A stretch of 64,000 nucleotides of DNA from UBA5195 sp034432755 (GTDB lineage: Bacteria > Chloroflexota > Anaerolineae > Anaerolineales > Villigracilaceae). The DNA lies in contig DAOUBQ010000018.1 in the NCBI GenBank assembly GCA_034432755.1, positions 25,622-89,621 of the forward strand. The letters run 5' to 3'. A program made the translations under genes and the position numbers. Under the pieces are notes generated by a model. That model was not told the origin of the DNA and ran no database searches. It was given only the letters and a program-made list of their open reading frames with translations. Below, piece by piece: positions 1 through 8,560 of the stretch (positions are counted from its first letter, which is position 1; every line of letters starts with the position of its first letter).

Positions 1-695
1 AAAGGGCCGAGCAAGGCCAGGCCGTACTGAACAGGCTCTAGCGGCCAATAATGCAAGGCGGCAGCAAACTGAGTTAACACAAAGGCACTCGTGAGGGACC
101 ACAAAATATCCCAATGCCCAGTCTGCAAATGGATGGCGCGCAGTGTTACCAGCCCAACAGAGGGAAAAATTGCCAGGACCAGCACCGTGAGTCGCGCGCC
201 AGAATAGGAGAGCGACGAAGCCAGAATGACGAACAAGGCAAACGACAACGCCATCAGTCCGGCAGAAGCAGCGGGGTAGCGCACGTCCGAAGAATCGAGG
301 GCAATGTATTCGGCCACCAGCACCAACAGCAATAAAATTCCACCAAAAGCGAATCCCAGCCACCAAATCGGGCCAAGCGGCAGGTTGTAGAGAGGAATGC
401 CCAACACCAGCGCGGTCAGGGCCGGTAAAATCCAATGCTGAATGGTGTGGCCCCCGTCGTATTGGGGATGCCCGCGCAATAACCAATCAACGCCCGATGC
501 GGTCAACCCGGCGGCCAGCCAGATAGCAAGGGAGGTCGGCTCGAAATTGAAAGAGTAATCAACCCCAAATAATTGGAAAAAGACCGCGTATTGCTCGCGC
601 TCTATCAATTGGGCCAGGGCATACGAGAGCAACACCGCCGCAAGCAACACACTCAGACGGTTGGAATCAGGAACATGACGGCGTTCACTCGGCAT
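1..695 (-). CDS. Multi-pass membrane protein, C-terminus cut by the window edge
   Basis: I read an open frame on the reverse strand from ATG at 695 to the left edge without a stop, giving at least 231 residues. It is strongly hydrophobic, with about six candidate membrane helices (for example LSVLLAAVLLSYALAQLI near residue 15 and GGILLLLVLVAEYIAL near 120). There are no catalytic motifs that I recognise. The size and helix pattern resemble uncharacterised membrane proteins common in Chloroflexota, but I cannot name the family. The start has only a weak ribosome site; a TACAAT hexamer lies just upstream, so a very short leader is possible. It follows the reductase-like gene at 743-1486 on the same strand by 47 bases and may be co-transcribed with it. 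Confidence 0.75.
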   Translation of the reverse strand, partial: MPSERRHVPDSNRLSVLLAAVLLSYALAQLIEREQYAVFFQLFGVDYSFNFEPTSLAIWLAAGLTASGVDWLLRGHPQYDGGHTIQHWILPALTALVLGIPLYNLPLGPIWWLGFAFGGILLLLVLVAEYIALDSSDVRYPAASAGLMALSFALFVILASSLSYSGARLTVLVLAIFPSVGLVTLRAIHLQTGHWDILWSLTSAFVLTQFAAALHYWPLEPVQYGLALLGP

Positions 696-742
696 ACAAC
701 GATTGTACCTGCGCAATTCAGACAGTGGAAGAGTGAATTTAG

Positions 743-1486
743 CTAAAACAAAAAGGGAATGAGCGCTTTACGGTTTTTGGGGAAGTTCGGAAATTTCTCA
801 CGGTACCAGGCCAGCGTTTTGCGGCTGCGCGCCAAAAGGTAGCCCGCCATGCCCACCAAGGCAACCAGGGCAAACAGGTGACGCGAGAGGAGCAAAATCC
901 CCACCCAGGCCACAATTTCAAAAAAATAATGTGGACAGGCCACATATTCAAACCACCCGCCGCGTGGAATGACGTATCCCAGGGTGTCGCGGCGCAGGGC
1001 GGCAAGAATTTTATGATGGTGAAAGTTGGCGGTTTCTCCAAACACAAACAAGAACAGCCCAAGCCAGAACCAGTTATCGGCAGCCGCAAGCGGCCATTGG
1101 TTCAGGAAACTGATGAAACCAGCCACCAAAGAATAAAATGAGCCAATTGCCAGGGTGGTGAATGGGTCTATAGGGCCAGAATATTTGTGCAAAAACAGCA
1201 CCTCCAGACAGCGCTTTGCAAAATGCCCCAAGAGAGCAGCCAGCACAATGGCCTGCACCAGGGTGGACGTGGCAAGATAGGGCAGAGAAAATGCCAGAGC
1301 CGCGAGAATCGGCAAGAAATACAAGGCAAACATCCCCAGCCGGGCGTCCATTCCCCTTTCCGGGCGAAATTTGCTATATTTGAGCAGGGTCGAACCCATC
1401 CACTCGCCCGCACCCATGCCTGCCGCCAGCAGCGCGAGCGCCAGGTAAAGCACGATGTTGGGAATGCTCCATTCGGGCAAAATCAT
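743..1486 (-). CDS. Steroid 5-alpha-reductase-like membrane enzyme (polyprenol-reductase type)
   Basis: A 247-residue integral membrane protein. The C-terminal half carries the family signature: HHHKILAALR near residue 155, the G-x-x-FEYVACPHYFFEI stretch near 177-190, and the C-terminal KNRKALIPFLF. This matches the 3-oxo-5-alpha-steroid 4-dehydrogenase C-terminal domain, whose members reduce alpha-beta or terminal double bonds with NADPH. The last eleven residues look most like eukaryotic SRD5A3, the polyprenal/polyprenol reductase of dolichol synthesis. Around six hydrophobic segments are visible. Family membership is read from the sequence; a polyprenoid substrate is an inference from motif resemblance, and a steroid-like or fatty enoyl substrate cannot be excluded. 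It is transcribed divergently from the crotonase gene. Confidence 0.8.
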   Translation of the reverse strand: MILPEWSIPNIVLYLALALLAAGMGAGEWMGSTLLKYSKFRPERGMDARLGMFALYFLPILAALAFSLPYLATSTLVQAIVLAALLGHFAKRCLEVLFLHKYSGPIDPFTTLAIGSFYSLVAGFISFLNQWPLAAADNWFWLGLFLFVFGETANFHHHKILAALRRDTLGYVIPRGGWFEYVACPHYFFEIVAWVGILLLSRHLFALVALVGMAGYLLARSRKTLAWYREKFPNFPKNRKALIPFLF

Positions 1487-1531
1487 ATCAGCCTCCAGAT
1501 TTTATTTCGTCAATCAGCACGCAGGGCGGAT

Positions 1532-1537
1532 TATAAT
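1532..1537 (+). promoter_or_regulatory. Candidate -10 box upstream of the crotonase gene
   Basis: A consensus TATAAT lies 17 bases before the ATG at 1555 in the 68-base divergent gap. No convincing -35 hexamer is seen at 16-18 bases spacing. Transcription from here would leave a very short leader containing the GGAG-rich ribosome site. Confidence 0.3.
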
Positions 1538-1554
1538 CGGGAGCGGAGGCAGAT

Positions 1555-2328
1555 ATGGAATATACGTCTATTTTGGTCGAACAACGCGGGCGGGTTGGGC
1601 TGGTCACGCTCAACCGTCCACAAGCGTTAAACGCGCTCAACCAGGTTTTGCTTGCGGAACTGGCCCAGGCGCTGATGTCCTTTGATGCGGATGAGAACGT
1701 GGGAGCAATAGTGTTAACGGGCGGCGAGCGCACTTTTGCCGCTGGCGCCGACATCCGCGAGATGGCCGAGGCCAGCGAAGCCGAAATGCGTCAGAAAGGA
1801 TTTGTGGACTTGTTCGATGGCCTGCAGCGCGTCAAAAAGCCGCTGGTGGCAGCCGTCAGCGGCTTTGCGCTGGGCGGCGGCTGTGAATTGGCTTTGGCCT
1901 GCGATATCATCCTCGCCAGCGAAACAGCCCGCTTTGGCCTGCCCGAAGTGACCATCGGCGTTATCCCTGGGGCGGGCGGCACACAGCGGCTGACCCATCT
2001 CGTTGGTAAATATCTGGCAATGGAGATGATTCTCAACAACCGCCACCTTACAGCGGTGGAGGCGGCCCAGTTTGGACTGGTCAACCGGGTATTGCCTGTT
2101 GAACGGCTGCTTGAAGAAAGCATTGCCCTCGCTGAAAGCCTGGCCGCGCGCGCGCCGCTGGCAGCGCGTTCGGCCAAACAAGCCGTTAATCAGGCTTTTG
2201 AGGGGTCGCTCTCTCAAGGGCTGAGTGAAGAGCGTAATTTGTTCTATCGCCTGTTTGCAACCGAAGACCAGAAGGAAGGCATGAAAGCCTTTTTGGAGAA
2301 ACGCAAACCCGAATGGAAAGGAAAGTAA
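1555..2328 (+). CDS. Enoyl-CoA hydratase/isomerase family protein (crotonase)
   Basis: A 257-residue crotonase-fold enzyme of the usual length. The CoA/oxyanion region FAAGADIREM lies at residues 61-70 and the second oxyanion loop GFALGGGCELA at 103-113. Both glutamates used for hydration in classical crotonase are present, E111 in GGGCELA and E131 in GLPEV, so it is likely a true syn-hydratase of 2-enoyl-CoA in beta-oxidation or a related acyl-CoA pathway. GAGGTQRL follows at about 139. The ATG is preceded by GGAGG at good spacing. It heads a forward run with the acetyltransferase, protease and DegV genes; these share spacing but no obvious pathway. Chain-length preference cannot be read. 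Confidence 0.92.
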   Translation: MEYTSILVEQRGRVGLVTLNRPQALNALNQVLLAELAQALMSFDADENVGAIVLTGGERTFAAGADIREMAEASEAEMRQKGFVDLFDGLQRVKKPLVAAVSGFALGGGCELALACDIILASETARFGLPEVTIGVIPGAGGTQRLTHLVGKYLAMEMILNNRHLTAVEAAQFGLVNRVLPVERLLEESIALAESLAARAPLAARSAKQAVNQAFEGSLSQGLSEERNLFYRLFATEDQKEGMKAFLEKRKPEWKGK

Positions 2329-2335
2329 ACACATC

Positions 2336-3133
2336 GTGAACGACGAGCGAATTGCTTTGGGATATTACGCGCTGGGAGATGCCTTTGCCCAGCTTGAATT
2401 ACGAGATGTTCCTGTGCTGGCGCACGCCTCGTTGCGCTCCTTTGGGCGCGTGGAAGGCGGAGCCGACACCTTAATATCGGCTCTGTTGCCCAACGTGGCC
2501 GCTCTCATGATGCCCGCCCACACTTACATTACCATGATTACCCCGCTGGCTGGCCCGGCCAACAACGGCATTGTTTACGGGCGTCGCCAAGACCAGAACC
2601 GCATGGCCGAACCATTCTCGCCAAACATGCCCGCCGACCGGCTGATGGGGATTGTTCCCGAAACCCTGCGTCAGCGCCCCGGCGCGAAGCGCTCCATGCA
2701 TCCCATCCTGTCCTTTACCGGTATCAACGTGGACCGCGCCCTGAAGTCGCAGACGCTCGAAGAGCCGTTTGCGCCCATCCGCATGTTGGCCGAAAACGAT
2801 GGCTGGGTGCTGCTCTTGGGCGTTGACCACACCGTCAATACCACCGTGCATTATGCCGAAAAACTGGCCGGTCGGCGGCAATTCATCCGCTGGGCGATGA
2901 CCGAAAACGGAATTATTGACTGTCCCAACTTCCCCGGCTGTTCGGCAGGGTTCAAGCCGCTCGAACGCGACCTGGCACCATTCACCCGTCAAATTACCGT
3001 CGGAGAGGCCACCGTCCGGGCAATGCCGATGAAGGCAATTGTGGATGTCGTCGCTGTGCGCCTGTCGCGCAACCCGCGTGATTTGCTGTGCGGCGACATC
3101 ACTTGTGAACGTTGTAATGAGTTACGGAAGTAG
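2336..3133 (+). CDS. AAC(3)-family N-acetyltransferase
   Basis: 265 residues beginning at a GTG seven bases after the crotonase stop. Family signatures are HASLRSFGRVEGGADT near residue 30, the MPAHTY stretch near 59, RSMHPILSF near 118, and LLGVDHTVNTTVHYAE near 160-175, which holds the His/Glu pair conserved in this acetyl-CoA-dependent family. Members include aminoglycoside 3-N-acetyltransferases and the structurally similar Bacillus YokD. Chromosomal homologues in environmental bacteria are often of unknown substrate, so resistance should not be assumed. Four cysteines near the C-terminus, including the pair CERC, are unusual and might bind metal. Confidence 0.85.
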   Translation: MNDERIALGYYALGDAFAQLELRDVPVLAHASLRSFGRVEGGADTLISALLPNVAALMMPAHTYITMITPLAGPANNGIVYGRRQDQNRMAEPFSPNMPADRLMGIVPETLRQRPGAKRSMHPILSFTGINVDRALKSQTLEEPFAPIRMLAENDGWVLLLGVDHTVNTTVHYAEKLAGRRQFIRWAMTENGIIDCPNFPGCSAGFKPLERDLAPFTRQITVGEATVRAMPMKAIVDVVAVRLSRNPRDLLCGDITCERCNELRK

Positions 3134-3142
3134 CAGGCGTTT

Positions 3143-3799
3143 ATGGATGGCGTTGTCACCTTTGTGGTGGTCATGATTGGCTGGGTCTTCTCGCTCACCC
3201 TGCATGAATTTGCGCACGCTTTCGTGGCCTATCAGGGCGGCGATTGGACGGTGCGCGATAAGGGCTACCTGACCTTCAACCCGCTCAAATACACCCACCC
3301 GGTTTATTCAATTGCCCTGCCGCTGCTCTTTTTGATTTTGGGTGGGATTGGCCTGCCCGGTGGCGCGGTTTACATTCAGACGAATTTATTGCGCTCGAAA
3401 CGCTGGCAAACAGCGGTTTCGCTGGCTGGGCCGCTCTCCAATTTGTTGGTGGCAATTGTGTTGGGCTTGTTGCTGCAAATTTTGCCGGTTTCAATGAGCC
3501 GAATCTGGCCCGGGCTGGCTTTCCTGGCATTCTTGCAAGTGATGGCGGCCTTGTTCAACCTGCTGCCCATCCCGCCCTTCGATGGCTACGGCGCTTTGCG
3601 CCCGCACCTCAATTGGAGCGTGCGCGAAAGCATGGATAGATTCGGGCAAATCTCGCTATTCGTTGTCCTGCTCGCGTTTTGGTATCTTCCGGTTGTAAGC
3701 AGCGCGTTCTTTGGGCTGGTCAGGTTCATCGCAAACCTGATGGGAATTCCTATATACCTGGCTGCAATGGGACAGTCAATGTTCCTGTTTTGGAGGTAA
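3143..3799 (+). CDS. Site-2-protease-like M50 membrane metallopeptidase
   Basis: 218 residues with the zinc motif HEFAH at residues 21-25 inside the first hydrophobic segment, the GPLSN stretch at 96-100, and the second metal-ligand motif in NLLPIPPFDG, where D148 would be the third zinc ligand. About five membrane helices are visible. The family cleaves transmembrane substrates within the membrane. This is the compact type without a PDZ domain. The last motif reads DGYGALRP where many relatives have DGG. Its substrate is unknown; the ECF sigma/anti-sigma pair two genes downstream is a speculative candidate because site-2 proteases often process anti-sigma factors. Confidence 0.85.
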   Translation: MDGVVTFVVVMIGWVFSLTLHEFAHAFVAYQGGDWTVRDKGYLTFNPLKYTHPVYSIALPLLFLILGGIGLPGGAVYIQTNLLRSKRWQTAVSLAGPLSNLLVAIVLGLLLQILPVSMSRIWPGLAFLAFLQVMAALFNLLPIPPFDGYGALRPHLNWSVRESMDRFGQISLFVVLLAFWYLPVVSSAFFGLVRFIANLMGIPIYLAAMGQSMFLFWR

Positions 3800-3804
3800 T
3801 CCTT

Positions 3805-4662
3805 ATGTCCAAAATTGCCATTGTCACCGATACCGATTCCAGTCTACCCTTCGACCTGGCCGAACAATATCACATTCAGCAAGTCCCCATCATGATTCAA
3901 TTTGGCGAAGAATCCTTCCGTGATGGGTACGACATAGACAGCCGCGCCGTATTCGAGCGCATTGACCGTGAAAAACGCCTGCCCAAAACTGCCGCGCCCG
4001 CCCCCGGTCAATTTACGCAAGCTTTCGCGCGCGCGTTCGATGCCGGCGCGCAAGAAATCTTATGTCTGAGCATTAGCGCCCAAATGAGCGCCACCTACGC
4101 GGCGGCGCGTCAGGCGGCAGAACTCTTGCCCGAAAAGCGCATCGAAATCATGGATACGCGTACACTGAGCATGGGGCAAGGCTACATGGCCTTGGCCGCC
4201 GCCGAAGCCGTTGCGGGCGGCGCATCGCTCAAGGAAGCCAAAGTCATTGCCGAAGAAATTCGCGGGCGCACCTTCCTGTTCGGTTCGCTGGCAACACTCA
4301 AATATATTGCCATGAGCGGGCGGGTCAGTTCGCTGGCGGCGGGCATGGCCGGCCTGCTGGATATCAAACCGATTTTGACCCTGCGCAACGACAAGCTGGA
4401 ACTGCTGGAGCGTGTGCGCACGCAGAGAAAATCATGGGCGCGCATGGTCGAGTTGTGCCAGGAAAAAGCGGCAGGCAAACGGTTAGAAAAACTCGCCATC
4501 CTGCATGTCAACGACCCCACCGGAGCGCAGGAAGTGGAAAAAATGCTTTGCGCCACCCTGCCCTGCCCGCCAGCCATCACGCGCGGCGAAGTGCTGCCAG
4601 GGTTGTCCATTCACACCGGGGCAGGTACAGTCATTGTCGTAGGAGTAGTGGGAAAGGAATAA
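3805..4662 (+). CDS. DegV family fatty-acid-binding protein
   Basis: 285 residues from ATG 3805, chosen because TGGAGG sits eight bases upstream and the protein then begins MSKIAIVTDTDSSLP, the standard DegV start; a longer frame from 3679 would overlap the protease gene. Other family marks are the TAAPAPGQF segment near 64-72, where most relatives have TSQPSP, and SAQMSATYAAA near 90. DegV/FakB proteins bind a fatty acid and, with FakA kinase, feed it into phospholipid synthesis in Firmicutes. No FakA gene is in the window, so the partner is unknown. The gene ends a forward run and is followed by a strong terminator. Confidence 0.88.
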   Translation: MSKIAIVTDTDSSLPFDLAEQYHIQQVPIMIQFGEESFRDGYDIDSRAVFERIDREKRLPKTAAPAPGQFTQAFARAFDAGAQEILCLSISAQMSATYAAARQAAELLPEKRIEIMDTRTLSMGQGYMALAAAEAVAGGASLKEAKVIAEEIRGRTFLFGSLATLKYIAMSGRVSSLAAGMAGLLDIKPILTLRNDKLELLERVRTQRKSWARMVELCQEKAAGKRLEKLAILHVNDPTGAQEVEKMLCATLPCPPAITRGEVLPGLSIHTGAGTVIVVGVVGKE

Positions 4663-4686
4663 CGCTCATCGCGCGCGAACCAATCC

Positions 4687-4741
4687 AGCCTCCCAAGGCA
4701 GGAAGGGCAATTGCTCATCCCTGCTTGTGGGGGGCTTTTTT
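4687..4741 (+). terminator. Rho-independent terminator after the DegV gene
   Basis: AGCCTCCC pairs with GGGGGGCT and, further in, GCAGG pairs with CCTGC, forming an interrupted GC-rich stem followed by six T residues at 4736-4741. Confidence 0.75.
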
Positions 4742-4824
4742 ATCTGGAAAGTCTGTAGAGAATTTCCGAATAAGAAAAGCATACACTACGTTAAGTATTC
4801 AAGATTGAGCGAAAGGAACAGTCA

Positions 4825-5400
4825 GTGACCCTGCCCCACGCGGAAACCGAAACGGCCCTCATCACAAAAGCCCAACATGGCGACCGCCATGCCTACGGAG
4901 AACTGGTCCGCCAACACCACCCGGGCGTCGTGAACGTGGTCTATCGCTTATGCGGCGACGCCGAACTGGCACAGGATGCCGCCCAGGATACCTTCATCCA
5001 GGCCTGGCTGCATCTGCCCTCCTTTCGCCCCGGCTCTTCGCTGCGCAATTGGCTGTACCGCATCGCCGTCAACGCCGCGCTGGATGTCATTCGGCGCAAC
5101 GCAAAAACTTCCGATGTGCCTTTTGATGACCTGCCGCTGGCCGACCCGCAAACCAGCCCTGAAAACGCACTTTTACAAAACGAGCGCGCCCGCGCCGTGC
5201 AAAAAGCCATCCTTGCCCTTCCTCAGGCCAGCCGTTCGGTACTGGTGCTGCGCGAATATGGCGAACTCTCGTACCAGGAAATCTCCGCCGCGCTGGACAT
5301 TCCGCTCGGCACGGTCATGTCGCGGCTAAATTATGCCCGCACGCAACTTAAGCATTTATTAGAACCGCAACTTATCAACCTGGAGATGGAATATGCCTGA
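4825..5400 (+). CDS. ECF-type RNA polymerase sigma factor
   Basis: 191 residues from a GTG preceded by AAAGGA. Region 2 is seen as YGELVRQHHPGVVNVVYRL followed by the AQDAAQDTFIQAWLHL helix and a W-L-Y-R-I-A-x-N-A core-binding/-10 recognition stretch; region 4 as LVLREYGELSYQEIS and GTVMSRLNYARTQLK with a helix-turn-helix for -35 recognition. There is no region 1.1 or 3, as expected for the ECF group. The stop overlaps the start of the next gene by eight bases (5393-5400), so sigma factor and anti-sigma factor are translationally coupled. The signal it answers is not evident. Confidence 0.93.
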   Translation: MTLPHAETETALITKAQHGDRHAYGELVRQHHPGVVNVVYRLCGDAELAQDAAQDTFIQAWLHLPSFRPGSSLRNWLYRIAVNAALDVIRRNAKTSDVPFDDLPLADPQTSPENALLQNERARAVQKAILALPQASRSVLVLREYGELSYQEISAALDIPLGTVMSRLNYARTQLKHLLEPQLINLEMEYA

Positions 5401-6028
5401 ACATATCACCCAGTGGCTGGGCGCCTATCACGATGGAGAACTGCGCGGTGCACGCCTGCGCCAGGTGGAAGAACACCTGGCCGAGTGCGCCAACTGCCAG
5501 GCCGAACTGGGTGAAATGCGCTCGCTCTCCACGCTATTGAAGGAAAGCGCCCCCGAAGGAGATTTCCTGTCCTCGGAGCGTTTCGCAGCCAACCTGGCCC
5601 TGCGCCTGCCCCACCAAACCGAAACGTCCCAGCCCCGCAACAAAACCCTCGAAATTGGCTGGTGGCTGGTGCCGCTCGGTACGCTGGGAGCGTGGCTGTT
5701 CATCGAGGTCACGTTCGCGCTTCGTTCGGCCATCCTGTTCGTGGCAGATGTTGGCCTGCTCGGCAGGGACCTGGCCTGGATACAGGGTTATCCGCTCCAG
5801 ATGGGTTGGTTTGCCGCGGCGATGAACCTGCTCGGGAGTCAGGTCGGCCCGGCAGGGCAGGCAGCGCTCTCCACGTTGAACGAGGTCCATTTATTCGTTG
5901 CCCAGGTGACAGAGAGTCTGCTCCCGCAAGCCCTTTTAGCGGTACTTTATTTCGGCTGGCTAGCGGCCTGGTGGCTGGGTCAGTCATCCCAAACATCCCA
6001 ATCAACGAGAAATTTTCCCAAAAGATGA
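5393..6028 (+). CDS. Membrane-anchored zinc-finger anti-sigma factor
   Basis: 211 residues. The N-terminus has the ZAS/zf-HC2 pattern: H28-x3-C32-x2-C35, with H13 as a likely extra ligand. A hydrophobic region from about residue 86 to 120 and another near 185-205 anchor it in the membrane. Together with the coupled upstream gene this is the standard ECF sigma/anti-sigma pair in which the cytoplasmic zinc domain sequesters the sigma factor. The external part is short and gives no clue to the stimulus. Confidence 0.88.
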   Translation: MPEHITQWLGAYHDGELRGARLRQVEEHLAECANCQAELGEMRSLSTLLKESAPEGDFLSSERFAANLALRLPHQTETSQPRNKTLEIGWWLVPLGTLGAWLFIEVTFALRSAILFVADVGLLGRDLAWIQGYPLQMGWFAAAMNLLGSQVGPAGQAALSTLNEVHLFVAQVTESLLPQALLAVLYFGWLAAWWLGQSSQTSQSTRNFPKR

Positions 6029-6118
6029 ATCAACCTTTAGTAACCAATGTGTAAACCGGTTCGATGCGCGCTGGAACCATTCAAAAGTAAGATAAGCGTT
6101 CAAGAAGGAGTGTGTACT

Positions 6119-7246
6119 ATGTTCGACATCAAAAAGATTCTCGTGCGTTCCTGGCATATCCTATGGAACTATCGTACCTTGTGGATTTTCGGCTTTATCC
6201 TGGCTCTGGCAATGGGCAGCGGTGGCGGCGGCAACGGCAGCAACTACTCGCTCAATGATGGCGACCGACGCCAGCCCAATTCAGAATGGCGCAGCGACTG
6301 GGATGGCCTGCACGGCGAAGGTTTTGCCGAGAAATTGCAATACGGTTTCCAGCAAGCCGGCCAGGAATTGCAAAAATTGCAGGCGCAATACCCGGTTGAG
6401 TTTCGGATGGGCCTTGCCGCGTTCATCACGTTCATCATCGTTGCCATTTTGATTGGCCTTCTGGTTGCCATCCTGCGTTATGTGGCTGAAACCGCATCCA
6501 TTCGCATGGTGGATGAATACGAGCAGACCGGTGTCAAAGTCGGTTTCCGGCAGGGTTGGAAATACGGCTGGTCGCGCGCCTCGTGGCGGCTGTTTCTGGT
6601 CAACTTCCTGGTGCATATCCCGGTCTTCGTTCTGTTCGTTATCCTGGGGCTGGTGACCTGGTGGATTGTGGCCTCGGCCATGGGCGGCGCGCGGTCGGCG
6701 CTCATCACCAGCCTGATTGCAGGAATTGGCCTGGCATTCCTGTTCATCTTTATTACTTCCATCCTGATGGTCATCCTGTATGTGTTGCGCGATTTCGCCT
6801 GGCGGATGGTTGTTCTCGAAGACGCTGGCGTGCTGGACTCGCTGCGCAATGCCTTTGGACTGGTAAAGCGCCAGTGGAAGAACGTCGGCTTGATGTGGCT
6901 GATGATGCTCGGTCTCAAGATTGCCTGGAGCATAGCCTTCTTTATCTTGGTCTTCCCGTTGCTGATTGTCTCCATCCTGACGGCGGTGGGCGGCCTGCTG
7001 GTAGCGATTATCCCCACCCTGTTAACTGCCGGGGTAGCGAGCCTGCTCTCCGCGCCCGATTACTGGCCCTGGATATTCGCCGCCATCATCGGCCTGCCAC
7101 TGTTCGCCGTGATTGCTTTCTCGCCCATCCTGCTGGTCGGCGGCTGGGGATTGATTTACCAGTCGAGCGTATGGACCCTGACTTACCGCGAGTTGAAAGC
7201 GCTCGAAGCAGTGACGCCGATGGCAGACGAGCCAATTGAAGCATAA
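6119..7246 (+). CDS. Multi-pass membrane protein of unknown function, sigma-factor cluster
   Basis: 375 residues from ATG 6119, chosen for the AGAAGGAG site eight bases upstream; an in-frame ATG at 6047 has none. The start MFDIKKILVRSWHILWNYRTLWIFGF is followed by a Gly/Ser-rich soluble loop (residues 34-95) and then six or more membrane helices. The arrangement resembles the membrane domain that accompanies some glycerophosphodiester phosphodiesterases and related Chloroflexota proteins, but no catalytic domain is present. Position 90 bases after the anti-sigma gene suggests it belongs to the same transcription unit or is a target of the sigma factor. Confidence 0.8.
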   Translation: MFDIKKILVRSWHILWNYRTLWIFGFILALAMGSGGGGNGSNYSLNDGDRRQPNSEWRSDWDGLHGEGFAEKLQYGFQQAGQELQKLQAQYPVEFRMGLAAFITFIIVAILIGLLVAILRYVAETASIRMVDEYEQTGVKVGFRQGWKYGWSRASWRLFLVNFLVHIPVFVLFVILGLVTWWIVASAMGGARSALITSLIAGIGLAFLFIFITSILMVILYVLRDFAWRMVVLEDAGVLDSLRNAFGLVKRQWKNVGLMWLMMLGLKIAWSIAFFILVFPLLIVSILTAVGGLLVAIIPTLLTAGVASLLSAPDYWPWIFAAIIGLPLFAVIAFSPILLVGGWGLIYQSSVWTLTYRELKALEAVTPMADEPIEA

Positions 7247-7265
7247 GGGCAACCCGCCCGGAATG

Positions 7266-7306
7266 AAAAAGGGACCAGCCTCGATGGAGGCTGGTCTCCC
7301 GATTTT
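7266..7306. terminator. Bidirectional terminator between converging genes
   Basis: ACCAGCCTC pairs with GAGGCTGGT around a four-base loop, extended by GGG/CCC. It is flanked by AAAAA on the left and TTTT on the right, so it can end both the forward gene at 6119-7246 and the reverse gene at 7334-8299. Confidence 0.8.
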
Positions 7307-7333
7307 ATTCGTATACTCGCGGTGGTATCCTAC

Positions 7334-8299
7334 CTACCCGTAAGCGCGCGGGGGCGTTTCAGGGGGAGGGGAAGAAGCCAGCCCGGCGGGAATCTCCTCG
7401 CTGCGCGGTGGGGTTGAAGTGGGTGATTTAACGGTGGTCATCTTGCGCAACAAATCGTACCAGAACGGCGCGCCCTGCGCAACGGCAACCGTCGTTATCA
7501 GCAAGCCGATGATTTTTAACAGCCAAAACCACAAGAAATCGGCAAAGGATGCGATTGGAGGAGTGTTTTTCAGAACGGAACTCCAGCCAATGTGGATGGT
7601 CAACTCGTCCAGGTCGGCTAACAAGGGGCCGGTATCGGCATCATAACCGTACTGTTCGATATACGCCTGGGCTTTGACCGAGGCAATTGCGCGCATATCA
7701 GGCGTGGCCCACAGTTGCCGGAACAGGTCAATGCTATCCATGCCCAGAACCAACGTCAGCGCCAGAGAAAAGAGAATCACGTATCGGCGAGCAAGTGCGG
7801 TAAATATCTCGGAGGCCTGGTTCATCAGGCCATCAAACCACAAGGACATCTTGGCGCGCAACTCCAACACGTTGCTCACGCCGCTGTTGACCAAGCGCAG
7901 CAATTCCGTTTTCCCTTCGGAGGGCGGCAGTTTGTTGATGAGTTCGATGAGTTCCTCGCTGTTAGCGGCAATATCGAGCTTTGCCAGGTCGAAGAATGCG
8001 TCCAGCAAGTTGGAAACCGGGATTTTCTCCACCCGTTTTTCGACCAGTTTGGCGTTGCGGGAGAAAATATCGCGCCAATCTTGGTAACGCATTGGGGCCA
8101 GCGAGCGAATTTGCGGCATACTGAGCAGTTGCCCTAGCGTTTTGCCTCCCACAATACGCCTGAGAACCCCCTCCAGTGTCCGCCCGCGCGTTTCAAAGGT
8201 GTTCATCACGAACTGGCTCATCCAAGATACCACCAGTCCCATCAGGTAGTAGGTGAGGGCCATTCCCAGGGCAACTTCGAGGACCTGCGAGAGTGACAT
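7334..8299 (-). CDS. Membrane protein of unknown function with a large cytoplasmic middle
   Basis: 321 residues from the ATG at 8299, chosen because CTGGAGGCAGAT directly precedes it; a longer frame to 8368 has no ribosome site. One hydrophobic segment near residues 5-28, a charged region of about 130 residues, a second helix (RRYVILFSLALTLVLGM) near 170, and a third near 260-285 (FLWFWLLKIIGLLITT) running into the motif QGAPFWYDLLRK. That motif is familiar from uncharacterised membrane proteins in several phyla but has no assigned function. The C-terminal 35 residues are Pro/Ser/Thr rich and likely disordered. Confidence 0.75.
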   Translation of the reverse strand: MSLSQVLEVALGMALTYYLMGLVVSWMSQFVMNTFETRGRTLEGVLRRIVGGKTLGQLLSMPQIRSLAPMRYQDWRDIFSRNAKLVEKRVEKIPVSNLLDAFFDLAKLDIAANSEELIELINKLPPSEGKTELLRLVNSGVSNVLELRAKMSLWFDGLMNQASEIFTALARRYVILFSLALTLVLGMDSIDLFRQLWATPDMRAIASVKAQAYIEQYGYDADTGPLLADLDELTIHIGWSSVLKNTPPIASFADFLWFWLLKIIGLLITTVAVAQGAPFWYDLLRKMTTVKSPTSTPPRSEEIPAGLASSPPPETPPRAYG

Positions 8300-8332
8300 A
8301 TCTGCCTCCAGCGAGCGATTAAACGATGCGAC

Positions 8333-8443
8333 TCTACTGCAAGACCCAATGAAACACAAAGTCCCCAAGAGACACCAAGGAAATGCTTTTAATCGCTTAC
8401 ATCGTGTCTTTTGTGTTTAAAGGTCTTTTTGCGGTGGACTCAC
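8333..8443 (-). repeat. Dispersed inverted-repeat element, copy 1 (AAACACAAAGG family)
   Basis: Read on the reverse strand it begins with CCGCAAAAAGACCTTTAAAC and ends near GTGTTTCATTGGGTCTTGCAG. It matches the element at 11841-11971 over most of its length, in opposite orientation. Its ends are imperfect inverted repeats of each other. Confidence 0.75.
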
Positions 8444-8530
8444 TATGACAATTGTATAACAATCTGGCCGATTCGAAGCACTGTCGGACAAGGTGAGGGA
8501 GTCTGGCGATATGCTTGATACTGACGAATA

Positions 8531-8560
8531 TAAAATCCCGGCATGGATACCGGGATTTTA
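8531..8560 (-). terminator. Terminator hairpin after the CCCC-helix protein gene
   Basis: Perfect 11-base arms TAAAATCCCGG / CCGGGATTTTA with an eight-base loop, lying 36 bases after the stop of the reverse gene at 8596-9162; the T-rich arm serves as the run of uridines. Confidence 0.6.

Noticed and set aside
2336..3133. Calling the AAC(3)-family gene an aminoglycoside resistance gene
   Set aside because: Family membership is clear but there is no mobile context, and chromosomal homologues often have other substrates.
3679..3804. Longer DegV start at 3679
   Set aside because: It would overlap the protease gene by 121 bases and lacks a ribosome site; ATG 3805 has a strong one and gives the family N-terminus.
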